Positions 22,922 to 31,674 of a stretch of 42,263 bases of DNA are shown here, piece by piece. The notes under the pieces were generated by a model. That model searched no databases and was not told the DNA's origin. It worked only from the letters and a program-made list of their open reading frames with translations. Each line of letters begins with the position of its first letter. The first letter of the stretch is position 1. Source of the stretch: JAWOFN01 sp046497505 [NCBI: bacterium] (lineage in GTDB: Bacteria; Blakebacterota; Blakebacteria; Blakebacterales). The stretch is taken from NCBI GenBank assembly GCA_046497505.1, contig JAWOFN010000016.1, forward strand, positions 1-42,263. Reading direction: 5' to 3'. Both the position numbers and the translations under genes were made by a program.

Positions 22922-23164
22922 ATGAACCGCAGGTTGATCCCCATGGGACTGGCGGCCGCGAGCTTCCTGCTTGCAGGCCTCATCGGTCTCGGCACCATGA
23001 TCTCCTTCCCGGCCGCGGCCGGGGAGGATCCCGATCGACTGCTCGTGCTCTGGTCCAGCGGCGACCGGGACGTTGCAGGCCGCCGCAGGCGTCCCCTATC
23101 TTCGTGGTCGACTCGGATCCTTCACGAACCGACAGGCAGGACGCCACTGAACTGGGCAGGTTGA
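22922..23164 (+). pseudogene. truncated exported DsrE-like protein
   Basis: ATG 22922, with GGGGGT just upstream, encodes an export signal (GLAAASFLLAGLIGLGTMI) and then AGEDPDRLLVLWSSGDRDVA, a typical start of periplasmic DsrE/DsrF-like proteins ('d.LvVlWtSgD.eva'). After about 23075 the frame turns into Arg/Ser/Pro-rich sequence with no similarity and stops at 23162-23164. Only the N-terminal third survives, so a deletion or frameshift is likely. It is 4 bp upstream of the TauE/SafE permease and probably once formed a sulfur-related operon with it and the DsrE relic. Confidence 0.5.
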
Positions 23165-23168
23165 CACG

Positions 23169-23960
23169 ATGCTCCTGATCATCCTGGTCGGCCTGGGTGC
23201 CCTCCTCGTATCCGGCCTGACCTTCTTCTCGGGTTTCGGGCTGGGCACGCTCCTGCTCCCCTTCTTCCTCATCGTCTTCCCGCCGGCGGTAGCCGTGGCC
23301 GCGGTGGCCGTCGTCCACCTGCTGAACAACATCTTCAAGTTCACGCTCATCGGCGGCTATACCGTGTGGAAGGTGGTCGCGGTCTTCGGACTCCCTGCAG
23401 TGGCTGCCTCTTACGCGGGCGCGCGCATGCTCGACCTGCTGCAGGGCAGCCCGCCGCTGGCCGTGTATTCCTTCATGGGGCGTGATGCGGCCATCACCCC
23501 GGCGGGTCTGGTCATCGGTGTCCTCATCTTCTTCTTCGCCTTCTTCGACCTGCTCCCCTCGCTCCATGACCTGAGGATCGGCCGGAGACTGCTGCCCCTG
23601 GGAGGCGCGCTGAGCGGGTTCTTCGGAGGGATATCGGGACACCAGGGTGCCATGCGGGCCACCTTCCTGGTGAAGGCGGGGCTGGGCAGGGAGGGTTTCA
23701 TCGCCACAGGGATCGCCTGCGCCATCCTGGTGGATGTGACGCGCCTGACCGTCTACGGGATGACCTTCCTGACCGGCAGCTATGAGACCGTGGCGACCCG
23801 GGGGAACCTGACCATGTTGGTGGTCGCCACCCTCTCGGCCTTCCTGGGAGCTTTCATCGGCCGGCAGCTCCTCCACAAGACCACCCTCAGGTCCATCCGG
23901 ATCCTGGTGGGGGCCCTGATGCTCATCACGGGGGTCCTCGTCTCGGTGGGTATCGTCTAG
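23169..23960 (+). CDS. TauE/SafE-family sulfite or anion exporter permease
   Basis: A 263-residue inner-membrane protein with about eight helices: LLIILVGLGALLVSGLTFFSGFG, FFLIVFPPAVAVAAVAVVHLL, VVAVFGLPAVAASYAGARML, GLVIGVLIFFFAFFDLL, GALSGFFGGISGHQGAMRATF, LTMLVVATLSAFLGAFIG and others. The repeated 'GxxSGxxGxxSG(x)xG' half (GGALSGFFGGISGHQG) is the TauE/SafE hallmark. Members export sulfite, sulfoacetate or similar anions. The two DsrE-type relics directly upstream support a former sulfur-oxidation or sulfite-handling cluster. Start ATG 23169. Confidence 0.85.
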   Translation: MLLIILVGLGALLVSGLTFFSGFGLGTLLLPFFLIVFPPAVAVAAVAVVHLLNNIFKFTLIGGYTVWKVVAVFGLPAVAASYAGARMLDLLQGSPPLAVYSFMGRDAAITPAGLVIGVLIFFFAFFDLLPSLHDLRIGRRLLPLGGALSGFFGGISGHQGAMRATFLVKAGLGREGFIATGIACAILVDVTRLTVYGMTFLTGSYETVATRGNLTMLVVATLSAFLGAFIGRQLLHKTTLRSIRILVGALMLITGVLVSVGIV

Positions 23961-23973
23961 GGTCGAGAAGGCC

Positions 23974-24003
23974 CGCGGGAACGGGTCGGGATCGGTCCCC
24001 GCG
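23974..24003 (+). terminator. possible terminator after TauE/SafE gene
   Basis: CGCGGG (23974-23979) and CCCGCG (23998-24003) form a GC stem shortly after the permease stop. No T-run follows, so termination is uncertain. Confidence 0.3.
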
Positions 24004-24006
24004 TCA

Positions 24007-24035
24007 TTGACACCCCCCTGCTGTCGACCTAGTTT
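24007..24035 (+). promoter_or_regulatory. sigma70-type promoter of tRNA-Ser
   Basis: A consensus TTGACA (24007-24012), a 17-nt spacer and TAGTTT (24030-24035) lie 18 bp before the tRNA. Spacing and distance fit a stable-RNA promoter. Confidence 0.65.
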
Positions 24036-24053
24036 GCGCAGTCTGGGAGATGT

Positions 24054-24242
<189 letters not shown>

Positions 24243-24399
24243 GCTGTTCTCATTCTCACCGGGCAGGAAGCCCGGACGGTTTCGGGCCGTACCAGATGGG
24301 GAGCTAGCGGTTCCCTGAACCGGCAACCCGCTATAGCCGGATCGGATCCCCGCTCGAGGGGGCGCCGCACCCGGCGTGTCCATGGTAAGCAGTGTCGAG

Positions 24400-24492
24400 G
24401 GCTGGGTCCCGCGCGACGGACACCCACCGAACCCCGTCAGGCCCGGAAGGGAGCAGCGGTAGGTGGTCGTGTCCGGGCGCCGCGGGGCTGCC
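24400..24492 (+). ncRNA. ffs: signal recognition particle RNA (4.5S type)
   Basis: The universally conserved SRP domain IV is present: CCCCGTCAGGCCCGGAAGG followed by GAGCAGCGGTAGG, with the CAGG symmetric loop and a GGAA-type tetraloop. Flanking arms pair (GGACACCCACC with GGTGGTCGTGTCC, and CCCGCG with CGCGGG), giving a hairpin of about 93 nt without an Alu domain. It binds Ffh in co-translational membrane targeting. It lies 90 bp before dnaX, a common bacterial order. The exact ends are approximate. Confidence 0.9.
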
Positions 24493-24581
24493 TGGCCGGA
24501 GCCGGCTGCCATGTCCTCGTCGGGAGACGGCCTTCGACGGCGGGTGTACGGCCCCCTTCACTCTCGCTACCATACCTGCCC

Positions 24582-26357
24582 ATGAGTCAGACGCCATACG
24601 AGGTAACCGCACGGAAGTACCGCCCCCGGACGTTCGCGGACGTCGTGGAACAGGACCACGTCACACGGACCCTCCAGAACGCGCTGCGCACCGGGCAGAT
24701 CCATCACGCCTATCTCTTCACCGGCCCGCGGGGGACGGGGAAGACCACCACCGCCCGCCTGCTTGCCAAGGCCCTCAACTGCCAAGCCGCGGATGAGATG
24801 ACCGCCGATCCGTGCGGTGAGTGTGAGGCGTGCACCGCCATCGCCCGGGGCAACAGCGTCGATGTGAAGGAGATCGACGGGGCCAGCAACAACAGCGTGG
24901 ACCAGATCCGGGAGCTGCGGGAGACCATCGGGTACGCGGCCATGGAAGGGCGGTACAAGGTCTACGTCATCGACGAGGTCCACATGCTCAGCAACGCGGC
25001 GTTCAACGCGCTGCTGAAGACCCTGGAAGAGCCCCCGCGCCACGTGGTCTTCGTGTTCGCCACCACCGAGCCGGGGAAGGTGCTGCCGACCATCCTCAGC
25101 CGGGTCCAGCGGTATGACTTCCGCCGCATCGGCGTCGCGGCCATCACGGACACACTCCGGGAGATCTGTGAGAAGGAGGGGATCCAGGCCGAGGAGGAGG
25201 CACTGAACCTCATGGCCCGTAAGGCGGACGGCGCCCTGCGGGACGCGGAGAGCCTGCTGGACCAGGTCCGGGCCTTCGCCGGGACCGAGATCACCCTGGA
25301 GGCCACCCGGGATGTGCTGGGTGCGGTGGACACCGACCACCTCTTCACCCTGACACGGGCCTGTGCGGAGGGAGACGCGGCGGCGGCGCTCTCCCTCGCT
25401 GCCCGTCTGGCCGACGAGGGGCAGGATCCCCGGGAGTTCATGCTGGGCTACGGAGAGCACCTCCGGCACCTGGTAGCAGCCTCGGTGGCGGGAGAGGCGG
25501 GCCTGGAGACGCTCCCCGGGTCGGAGCGGGACCGCTACCTGGAGACCCGGGATCTCTTCGAGCTGGAGGACTACCTGCGCCGCTTGGAGTACGTCATCGA
25601 CGCGGCCCACCAGCTCAGGGAGAGTACCCAGCCGTGGATCGCCCTGGAATCGGTGTTCATCCGCCTGGTCCTGATGGACCGATCGGTGGACCTCCGGGAG
25701 CTGCTCGGGAAGATCGACCGGGAGCTGGAAGGTGTCGGATCATCCGCGAAGGGCGGGTCGGACGGCGGCGGAGAGGAGCTTCCGGGAGCGGACGTACCCC
25801 CCGAGCCCCGGGAAGCGCCGTCGAAGGAGGACGACACCCAGGGTCGGCTGCTCCGGGACCGGGGTCCCGAACCGCCCCCTGAGGTCTACGAGGCCGACGG
25901 GGAGTACGAGCAGGCGCAGGAGGGGGGGGAGGAGAAGCGGGGGAACGGGTCCGGCCGCGACTTCGAAGTGCTCAAGGCCCACTGGAAATCCATCCTGGAG
26001 GAGATCCACAAGCGGAAGGTCACGCTCGCGGTCTTCCTGGGGGAGGGGGAGCTGCAGGAGATCAGGGACGACCAGATCATCCTCGCCTTCCGGGGAGAGA
26101 ACCACAACTTCCACATCAACACGGTGCTGCGGCACACGGACCTGATCCGCGAGGTCACCCGGGACATCGTGGGGCATGGGTACGGTGTGCACTGTGAGAA
26201 GGCCCCGCCGAGACCGGGCGGTGGGGACCATGGTTCCCGGGAGATGAACGAGGAACTGCTGGAACGGCTGACCGCGAAGGACGAGGACCTCAGGAAGATC
26301 GTGGAGATGTTCGACGCGCGGCTCGAGGACGGTCCCGGCGGCCGTCCGGGCGCATGA
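24582..26357 (+). CDS. dnaX: DNA polymerase III subunits gamma and tau
   Basis: A 591-residue clamp-loader ATPase. Domain I has YRPRTFADVVEQDHV, Walker A GPRGTGKTTTARLLAKAL, a four-Cys zinc module (CGECEAC and an upstream NC), DEVHMLSNAAFNALLKTLEEPP (Walker B, sensor) and the SRC-like SRVQRYDF. The helical lid and collar follow. A charged Gly/Glu/Pro linker (about 375-450) precedes a tau-like domain with VTLAVFLGEGELQEI. It loads the beta clamp and tethers polymerase cores. It is first in a run dnaX-ybaB-recR-pgsA-pgpA-cinA-thpR. I saw no obvious A-rich frameshift site for a separate gamma form. Confidence 0.96.
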   Translation: MSQTPYEVTARKYRPRTFADVVEQDHVTRTLQNALRTGQIHHAYLFTGPRGTGKTTTARLLAKALNCQAADEMTADPCGECEACTAIARGNSVDVKEIDGASNNSVDQIRELRETIGYAAMEGRYKVYVIDEVHMLSNAAFNALLKTLEEPPRHVVFVFATTEPGKVLPTILSRVQRYDFRRIGVAAITDTLREICEKEGIQAEEEALNLMARKADGALRDAESLLDQVRAFAGTEITLEATRDVLGAVDTDHLFTLTRACAEGDAAAALSLAARLADEGQDPREFMLGYGEHLRHLVAASVAGEAGLETLPGSERDRYLETRDLFELEDYLRRLEYVIDAAHQLRESTQPWIALESVFIRLVLMDRSVDLRELLGKIDRELEGVGSSAKGGSDGGGEELPGADVPPEPREAPSKEDDTQGRLLRDRGPEPPPEVYEADGEYEQAQEGGEEKRGNGSGRDFEVLKAHWKSILEEIHKRKVTLAVFLGEGELQEIRDDQIILAFRGENHNFHINTVLRHTDLIREVTRDIVGHGYGVHCEKAPPRPGGGDHGSREMNEELLERLTAKDEDLRKIVEMFDARLEDGPGGRPGA

Positions 26358-26392
26358 TGACCCGCAGAACGCCAGGAGTGTGAAGGAGCAAG

Positions 26393-26734
26393 ATGGGCAA
26401 CCCATTAGGCGGCGGCATGATGAAGAAGATCCAGGAGATGCAGGCCAGCATGAGCCGTGTCCAGGAGGAGCTGAAGGAACTCCGGGTCGAGGGTACCGCG
26501 GCCGGCGGTCTGGTCACGGCCTTCGTGAACGGTCACAAGGAACTGGTGGACATCAAGATCGCCCCCGAGGCCGTGGAGGAGGGCGATGTGGAGATGCTGG
26601 AGGACCTCATCGTGGCGGCGGTGACCAGCGCGGCCGGGGCGGCGGGAGAGGAGGCGCAGGAGAAGATGTCCGAACTCTCCGGCGGCCTCCTCCCCCCGGG
26701 GATGGACTTGAGCAACCTGCTGGGGCAGGGTTAG
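26393..26734 (+). CDS. ybaB: nucleoid-associated protein YbaB/EbfC
   Basis: A 113-residue DNA-binding protein. The N-terminal MMKKIQEMQASMSRVQEELK helix, VEGTAAGGLVTAFVNGHKEL strand region and EMLEDLIVAAVTSA helix are classic YbaB/EbfC. It forms dimers that bind DNA broadly and is nearly always encoded between dnaX and recR. GAAGGAG precedes the start. The tail LLPPGMDLSNLLGQ is also family-typical. Confidence 0.95.
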   Translation: MGNPLGGGMMKKIQEMQASMSRVQEELKELRVEGTAAGGLVTAFVNGHKELVDIKIAPEAVEEGDVEMLEDLIVAAVTSAAGAAGEEAQEKMSELSGGLLPPGMDLSNLLGQG

Positions 26735-26750
26735 GCCGGGGCGGGACCGC

Positions 26751-27359
26751 ATGAGCGTTCTTCCCGACCCCGTGGAAGCCCTCATCGAGGAGTTCACCCG
26801 TCTGCCCGGGGTAGGGAGGAAGACCTCCCAGCGGCTGGTATTCCACCTGCTGAAGGCGGGTGAGGGTGCGACGGGACGTCTGGCCGACGTGCTGGAAGAG
26901 GTGAGCCGGAAGGTGGGCTTCTGTCCCCGGTGCAGGAACCTCTCGGAGAAGGGGGAACTGTGCAAGATATGCGCCGACCCCCGGCGCTCGGAGAAGGTGC
27001 TGTGCGTGGTGGAGACCCCCACCGACGTGCTGGCCATCGAGCGTGCCGGAGGGTTCCGGGGGCGCTACCATGTGCTGGGCGGATCCATCAACCCCCTGGA
27101 AGGGGTCGGACCCGAGGATCTGAGCATCGAGGAACTGCTGGATCGCGTCCAGGGAGGTGAGGTGGAGGAGCTCATCCTGGCGAACAACCCCACCCTGGAC
27201 GGCGACACCACATCCCTCTACATCACCCGGCTCGTCCAGCCCCACGGCGTGCAGGTGAGCCGGCTCGCCCGGGGGATACCGATGGGCGGCGACCTCGAGT
27301 TCGCCGACGAACATACCATCTCCCGGGCCATCGAGGCCAGGACCCGGGTGGACCCATGA
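26751..27359 (+). CDS. recR: recombination mediator RecR
   Basis: A 202-residue RecFOR-pathway protein that loads RecA at gaps. It has the helix-hairpin-helix LPGVGRKTSQRLVFHLL, a C4 zinc finger (CPRC and CKIC, residues about 60-80), a Toprim domain beginning VLCVVETPTDVLAIE with YHVLGGSINPLEGVGPEDL, and a C-terminal Walker-B-like region. The start lies 16 bp after ybaB. The stop overlaps the pgsA start by 4 bp (ATGA). Confidence 0.96.
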   Translation: MSVLPDPVEALIEEFTRLPGVGRKTSQRLVFHLLKAGEGATGRLADVLEEVSRKVGFCPRCRNLSEKGELCKICADPRRSEKVLCVVETPTDVLAIERAGGFRGRYHVLGGSINPLEGVGPEDLSIEELLDRVQGGEVEELILANNPTLDGDTTSLYITRLVQPHGVQVSRLARGIPMGGDLEFADEHTISRAIEARTRVDP

Positions 27360-27982
27360 AGGTCTGGACCCTCCCCAACGCCCTCACCGGCCTCCGCCTG
27401 GTCCTGGTCCCGATCTTCCTCTGGCAGGCCCTCAAGGGCACCACATCGGGATCGATCATAGCTCTGGCGGCCTTCGTGACGGCCAGCATCACCGATTCCC
27501 TGGATGGCTACTATGCCCGGAAGCAGGGGAGCGAATCCGACCTGGGTCGGTTCATGGACCCCCTGGCGGACAAGTTCCTGGTCCTGAGCGCTTTCTACTG
27601 GGGTGCCTCGGGTGCCGGGGCGTCCCGGGTGTGGTTCAGCATCTGGCTGGTCCACGTCATCGGGATCCGCGAAGTGGTCATCACCCTGCTGCGGATGGTC
27701 CATCGCGGACGGGGACGGCAGGTGGTCACCGCCTGGGCGGGCAAGTGGAAGACCGTCGCCCAGCTCACCACCCTCATCACCGTCATGGTCCTCGAAGCCG
27801 CGGCCCGCGTCATGGGCGACCTCGGCCTCCCCTCGGCCTGGATCGGCGCCACCTCCGTCTATCTTCTCATCCAGCTCCTCTTCGGTGCCGCGGTGGTCCT
27901 GACGATCATATCCGGTGTGCGCTACTTCACCGCCGACAGCCGCACCTTGCCCCTCTCCGCCTCCGACACCGAACAGGGATGA
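27356..27982 (+). CDS. pgsA: CDP-diacylglycerol-glycerol-3-phosphate 3-phosphatidyltransferase
   Basis: A 208-residue integral membrane enzyme that makes phosphatidylglycerol phosphate. The CDP-alcohol phosphotransferase signature is complete: DGYYAR, eight residues, then GRFMDPLADKF (D-G-x2-A-R-x8-G-x3-D-x3-D). N-terminal TLPNALTGLRLVLVPIFL and further helices fit PgsA. It overlaps recR upstream and pgpA downstream by 4 bp each, so the two phosphatidylglycerol steps are translationally coupled. Confidence 0.93.
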   Translation: MKVWTLPNALTGLRLVLVPIFLWQALKGTTSGSIIALAAFVTASITDSLDGYYARKQGSESDLGRFMDPLADKFLVLSAFYWGASGAGASRVWFSIWLVHVIGIREVVITLLRMVHRGRGRQVVTAWAGKWKTVAQLTTLITVMVLEAAARVMGDLGLPSAWIGATSVYLLIQLLFGAAVVLTIISGVRYFTADSRTLPLSASDTEQG

Positions 27983-28455
27983 GCCTGAAGACCCGCAAAG
28001 GGGACCTGACCGTCGGGGTCTGGGCCGCCGCCGGTTTCGGGCTGGGTTTCGCGCCCGGGGCCCCCGGTACGGCGGGCACGGCGGGTATAGCCATCTTTTG
28101 GGGGATACTCGCCATCTCCGACCCGCTGACGGGGGGGGTGGTCGCACTGATCCTGACCGCGGTCGGCATACCCCTCTGCGGCAGGGCGGAAGAGCACCTG
28201 GGGAAGGACGCCGGCGCCATCGTCTGGGACGAGTTCGCCGGCTTCGCGGTGGCGATGGTCGGGCTTCCGGGGGAGTGGCCCGTGGTGGTCCTCGCCTTCG
28301 CCCTCTTCAGGCTGTTCGACATCTCGAAGCTCTTTCCGGGGGACCATGCCCAGCGTCTTCCCGGGGGATGGGGTGTGGTGGTCGACGACCTCGTCGCCGG
28401 CGTCTACGCCAACCTGGGTGCCCGTTTCGTGCTGGCCCTCATGGGCACCGGATGA
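27979..28455 (+). CDS. pgpA: phosphatidylglycerophosphatase A
   Basis: A 158-residue membrane phosphatase that removes phosphate from phosphatidylglycerol phosphate, the step after PgsA. The PgpA motifs FGLGFAPGAPGTAGT, IVWDEFAGFAVAM and FALFRLFDISKLFPG are all present. The ATG at 27979 overlaps the pgsA stop (ATGA); the open frame continues further upstream, but this start begins exactly at the family N-terminus. Confidence 0.93.
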   Translation: MSLKTRKGDLTVGVWAAAGFGLGFAPGAPGTAGTAGIAIFWGILAISDPLTGGVVALILTAVGIPLCGRAEEHLGKDAGAIVWDEFAGFAVAMVGLPGEWPVVVLAFALFRLFDISKLFPGDHAQRLPGGWGVVVDDLVAGVYANLGARFVLALMGTG

Positions 28456-28478
28456 ACCCGCGGATCGGAGGGATGAGC

Positions 28479-29780
28479 ATGGAAGACGCGGCCCCGACAT
28501 CCGCCCGGTGCTGGATACTCACCGTCGGGGACGAGTTGGTGAACGGCATGCGGGTGGACACCAACACAGCATGGCTGGCCGGACGGCTCTCCGACCTGGG
28601 TATCCGGGTGGACCGGGCCGTGAGTGTCGGGGACGAAGAGGCGGCCATCCGGGAGGTACTCACCGCCGCGGGGAAGGACGGGGTCGATGTGGTGGTCATC
28701 TCGGGCGGCCTCGGTCCCACCCAGGACGACCGCACCAAGCCCGCCCTGGCCGCCCACTTCGGGGCGGACATGGAGCGGATCCCCGAGGTGGAGGAGGCCG
28801 TCAGGGCCTTCTTCCGAGAACGGGACCGGACCCCCTCACAGGTGAACCTCGACCAGGCACTCGTGCCCGAGGGGTTCGAATACCGCGTGAACCCCGTGGG
28901 GACCGCCCCGGGGCTGCTCCTCCGCCGGGAGGACCTGCTGGTCTTCGCCCTGCCGGGTGTGCCGCCGGAGATGAAGGCGCTCTACCACGATTGGGCGGAA
29001 GGCGTCCTGAAAGAGCGTTTTCCGGGGACGGTCATACGCCGTCGCTGGTACCGCACCACCGGTATCGGGGAGTCGGACCTCTTCAACCGGATCGGGGGTC
29101 TGGAGGACATGGGCCCCTCGGTGAGGCTGGCCTACCTGCCGGGCCCCGACGGGGTGTCGATGTACGTCACCGCCACCGTCCGGGACAGCGAGGAGGCGGA
29201 ACGGCTCCTGGACACGGCGGAAGAGAGGATCCGGGAGGGGGGGGCCGACTACCTCTACGGCAGGGGCAGAGAGGGACTCCCCGAACACGTCGGGGAGACC
29301 TTGCGGGAGCGGTCCCAGACCCTGGCGGTGGCCGAGTCGTGCACCGGCGGGCTGCTGGGCAGTCTGATCGCCGACGTGCCCGGGGCCTCGGAATGGTTCC
29401 TCGGAGGCTGGATCACCTATTCGAACGAAGCGAAGCGTAAAGAGCTGGGGGTGCCGGAAGAGGTCCTGGCGGAGCACGGAGCGGTCTCCGAGGAGACCGC
29501 CCGGGCCATGGCGGAAGGGGCCCGGGGTCGGGCGGGCACCGACTGGGCTCTCTCCATCACGGGCATCGCCGGCCCGACCGGAGGTACCCAGGAGAAGCCG
29601 GTGGGTACGGTGTGCATCGGATGTGCCGGCCCCTCCGATACCCGTGTGCGTACCTTCCGCTTCGGAGTGGGCGGACGTCGGGTCATCCGGGAACGGTCGG
29701 CGGCCGCTGCCCTGGACATGCTGCGCAGGAGGTCGGAGGGCCTTGAGACAGATGAGGGAGGGTGGGTGAGTCCCCGATGA
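28479..29780 (+). CDS. cinA: CinA-like protein with nicotinamide-nucleotide amidase domain
   Basis: A 433-residue two-domain protein. The N-terminal MoaB/Mog-like domain (ILTVGDELVNG, VVISGGLGPTQDD, FALPGVPPEMKALY) is the COG1058 ADP-ribose/CoA pyrophosphatase type. The C-terminal PncC domain (VAESCTGGLLGSLIADVPGASEWF, SITGIAGPTGGT) deamidates NMN. Together they recycle pyridine nucleotides. Three in-frame ATGs occur (28452, 28473, 28479). GGAGGG at 28467-28472 is best placed for 28479; 28452 overlaps the pgpA stop and would give 442 residues. It precedes thpR and recA, as in many bacteria. Confidence 0.93.
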   Translation: MEDAAPTSARCWILTVGDELVNGMRVDTNTAWLAGRLSDLGIRVDRAVSVGDEEAAIREVLTAAGKDGVDVVVISGGLGPTQDDRTKPALAAHFGADMERIPEVEEAVRAFFRERDRTPSQVNLDQALVPEGFEYRVNPVGTAPGLLLRREDLLVFALPGVPPEMKALYHDWAEGVLKERFPGTVIRRRWYRTTGIGESDLFNRIGGLEDMGPSVRLAYLPGPDGVSMYVTATVRDSEEAERLLDTAEERIREGGADYLYGRGREGLPEHVGETLRERSQTLAVAESCTGGLLGSLIADVPGASEWFLGGWITYSNEAKRKELGVPEEVLAEHGAVSEETARAMAEGARGRAGTDWALSITGIAGPTGGTQEKPVGTVCIGCAGPSDTRVRTFRFGVGGRRVIRERSAAAALDMLRRRSEGLETDEGGWVSPR

Positions 29781-30337
29781 GCATCAGGATCTTCGTAGCG
29801 GTGCCCGTTCCCCTGGAGGTGACCCGGCCCCTGGCGGAGTTCGCCGGGGAGGTCGGCCCCGGGGCGGGACGGATCAAGTGGGTGGACCCCGGGTCGATGC
29901 ACCTGACCCTCTTCTTCCTGGGCGATGTCGAGGAGGAGCGGGTCCCGGCCATCGGGGAGGCCCTGGGTCGTGCCGCGGGGGAGGTCGCCCCCTTCACTGT
30001 CCGGCTGGACCGGGTCGGGGCCTTCCCCAACCTCGAGCGGCCGAGGGTGTTATGGGTGGGTGTGTCAGAGGGGAGCGGGAACCTTCAGGACCTGAAGGAG
30101 GCGGTGGACCGGGTACTGGAGCCCCTGGGCTTCGAGCCGGATCGTCGCACCTTCCACCCGCACCTGACACTGGGCCGAATCAAGGCCCCCGGCCGACGGG
30201 GAGCGGTGGCCGAGGCGGCAGCCGGCTGGGATGTGCCGTCGGCCTCCTGGACCGTTGACAGGGTGGTGCTCTACCAGAGCACGCTCACCCGGGAGGGGGC
30301 CGTCTATGAAGAACTGGAGGCTCCCCGCCTGGGCTGA
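29777..30337 (+). CDS. thpR: RNA 2',3'-cyclic phosphodiesterase
   Basis: A 186-residue 2H phosphoesterase. Two HxTx motifs, MHLTLFFLG and HPHLTLGRIK, form the catalytic pair that hydrolyses 2',3'-cyclic phosphates on RNA (formerly called 2'-5' RNA ligase). The N-terminus RIFVAVPVPLEV is typical. ATGA overlaps the cinA stop; 15 bases of in-frame upstream sequence are ignored. It is the last gene before recA. Confidence 0.93.
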   Translation: MSIRIFVAVPVPLEVTRPLAEFAGEVGPGAGRIKWVDPGSMHLTLFFLGDVEEERVPAIGEALGRAAGEVAPFTVRLDRVGAFPNLERPRVLWVGVSEGSGNLQDLKEAVDRVLEPLGFEPDRRTFHPHLTLGRIKAPGRRGAVAEAAAGWDVPSASWTVDRVVLYQSTLTREGAVYEELEAPRLG

Positions 30338-30539
30338 GGGGCCGCCGGGGGTCTCGGGGCTTTCCCCGGGCTGTCAGACGTCTATACTAAGGTAAGCGAA
30401 AGAAAAGCGAAAACCTACGGGCCCGCGGCGTGTCCAGCAGGTTGCCGGGACCGAGCGCGGGCTGTATGCTGAGGTCCCTCCGTGGAGACCCCCCGCGAGA
30501 TGTGGAGCAGACGACGAGGCAGGGGAGGATCAGATTCCA
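30338..30539 (+). promoter_or_regulatory. recA upstream region
   Basis: CGGGG-CTTT-CCCCG (30355-30368) is a small hairpin after thpR. TATACT (30383-30388) is a good -10, with only a weak -35. Just downstream AGCGAAA occurs twice within AGCGAAAGAAAAGCGAAAA, a possible regulatory repeat. Neither an E. coli nor a B. subtilis type LexA box is seen. The ribosome site before recA is weak (GGAGGATCAG). Confidence 0.4.
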
Positions 30540-31595
30540 ATGGCAGATGTAGCGAAGGACAAAGAGAAGGCCATCGAGATGGCCGTTAAGCAGATCGAGC
30601 GCCAGTTCGGCAAGGGTGCCATCATGCGCCTGGGCAAGGACTCCCGTCCCGAGACCGTCCCGGCCATCAGTACGGGGTCCCTGACGCTGGACATGGCCCT
30701 CGGCGTAGGGGGGATCCCGAGGGGACGGGTCGTGGAACTCTACGGCCCGGAGTCCTCGGGCAAGACCACGCTGGGGCTGCACATCATCGCCGAGGCCCAG
30801 AAGAAGGGGGGAGCCGCGGCGTTCATCGACGCCGAGCACGCCCTGGACGTGGACTACGCAGAACGCCTGGGCGTGAACATCGACGACCTGCTGGTGGCTC
30901 AGCCCGACACGGGCGAGCAGGCCCTGGACATCGCCGAGACGCTGCTGCGGAGCGGGGCCATCGACATCGTGGTGGTGGACTCGGTGGCGGCCCTGGTGCC
31001 GAAGGCGGAGATCGAGGGGGAGATGGGAGATTCCCACGTGGGGCTGCAGGCCCGCCTCATGAGCCAGGCCATGCGCAAGCTCACGGCGGCGGTGAGCAAG
31101 AGCAAGTGTACGCTGCTCTTCATCAACCAGATCCGCGAGAAGATCGGGGTCATGTTCGGCAACCCGGAGACCACGCCCGGAGGGAGGGCCCTGAAGTTCT
31201 ATTCCTCGCTGCGGCTGGACATCCGCCGGATCGGTGCGGTGAAAGACGGCGGCGACGTGGTCGGGAACCGTACCCGGGTCAAGGTGGTCAAGAACAAGGT
31301 GGCACCCCCCTTCAAACAGGCCGAGTTCGACATCATCTACAACGAGGGGATCAGCAGGGAAGGCGAGATCATCGACCTGGCGGAGGACCTGGGTATCATC
31401 GAGAAGGCGGGGGCCTGGTACTCCTACGGTGAGGAGAAGCTGGGTCAGGGTCGGGAGAACGTCCGGATCTTCCTGAAGGAGAACCCGGACATCACCGAGC
31501 AGATCACCCAGGAGACCAGGGAACAGATGGGTCAGGCCGAATCCAGGTCCTCGGCGGGAGAGGACGAGGAGCTTGCGGAGGCGGATGACGAGTAG
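30540..31595 (+). CDS. recA: recombinase RecA
   Basis: A 351-residue DNA recombinase. Key features are Walker [10 protein letters not shown] (residues 69-77), the LexA-cleavage and polymer region [17 protein letters not shown], Walker [13 protein letters not shown], loop L1 [15 protein letters not shown] and loop L2 [22 protein letters not shown]. The C-terminus is acidic ([11 protein letters not shown]), as usual. It catalyses strand exchange and SOS signalling. recX follows after a strong hairpin. Confidence 0.98.
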   Translation: MADVAKDKEKAIEMAVKQIERQFGKGAIMRLGKDSRPETVPAISTGSLTLDMALGVGGIPRGRVVELYGPESSGKTTLGLHIIAEAQKKGGAAAFIDAEHALDVDYAERLGVNIDDLLVAQPDTGEQALDIAETLLRSGAIDIVVVDSVAALVPKAEIEGEMGDSHVGLQARLMSQAMRKLTAAVSKSKCTLLFINQIREKIGVMFGNPETTPGGRALKFYSSLRLDIRRIGAVKDGGDVVGNRTRVKVVKNKVAPPFKQAEFDIIYNEGISREGEIIDLAEDLGIIEKAGAWYSYGEEKLGQGRENVRIFLKENPDITEQITQETREQMGQAESRSSAGEDEELAEADDE

Positions 31596-31622
31596 GGGCA
31601 TCCTCTTCGACGAGGTGCCCGC

Positions 31623-31647
31623 CCGGCCGCGGTGATGCCGCGGCCGG
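31623..31647 (+). terminator. recA-recX hairpin
   Basis: CCGGCCGCGG, loop TGATG and CCGCGGCCGG make a perfect 10-bp GC stem 28 bp after recA, followed by TCTGTTCTG. It resembles the leaky terminator between recA and recX in other bacteria, which keeps RecX lower than RecA. Confidence 0.65.
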
Positions 31648-31674
31648 TCTGTTCTGCCCCTGTGTGGAGCGGAT

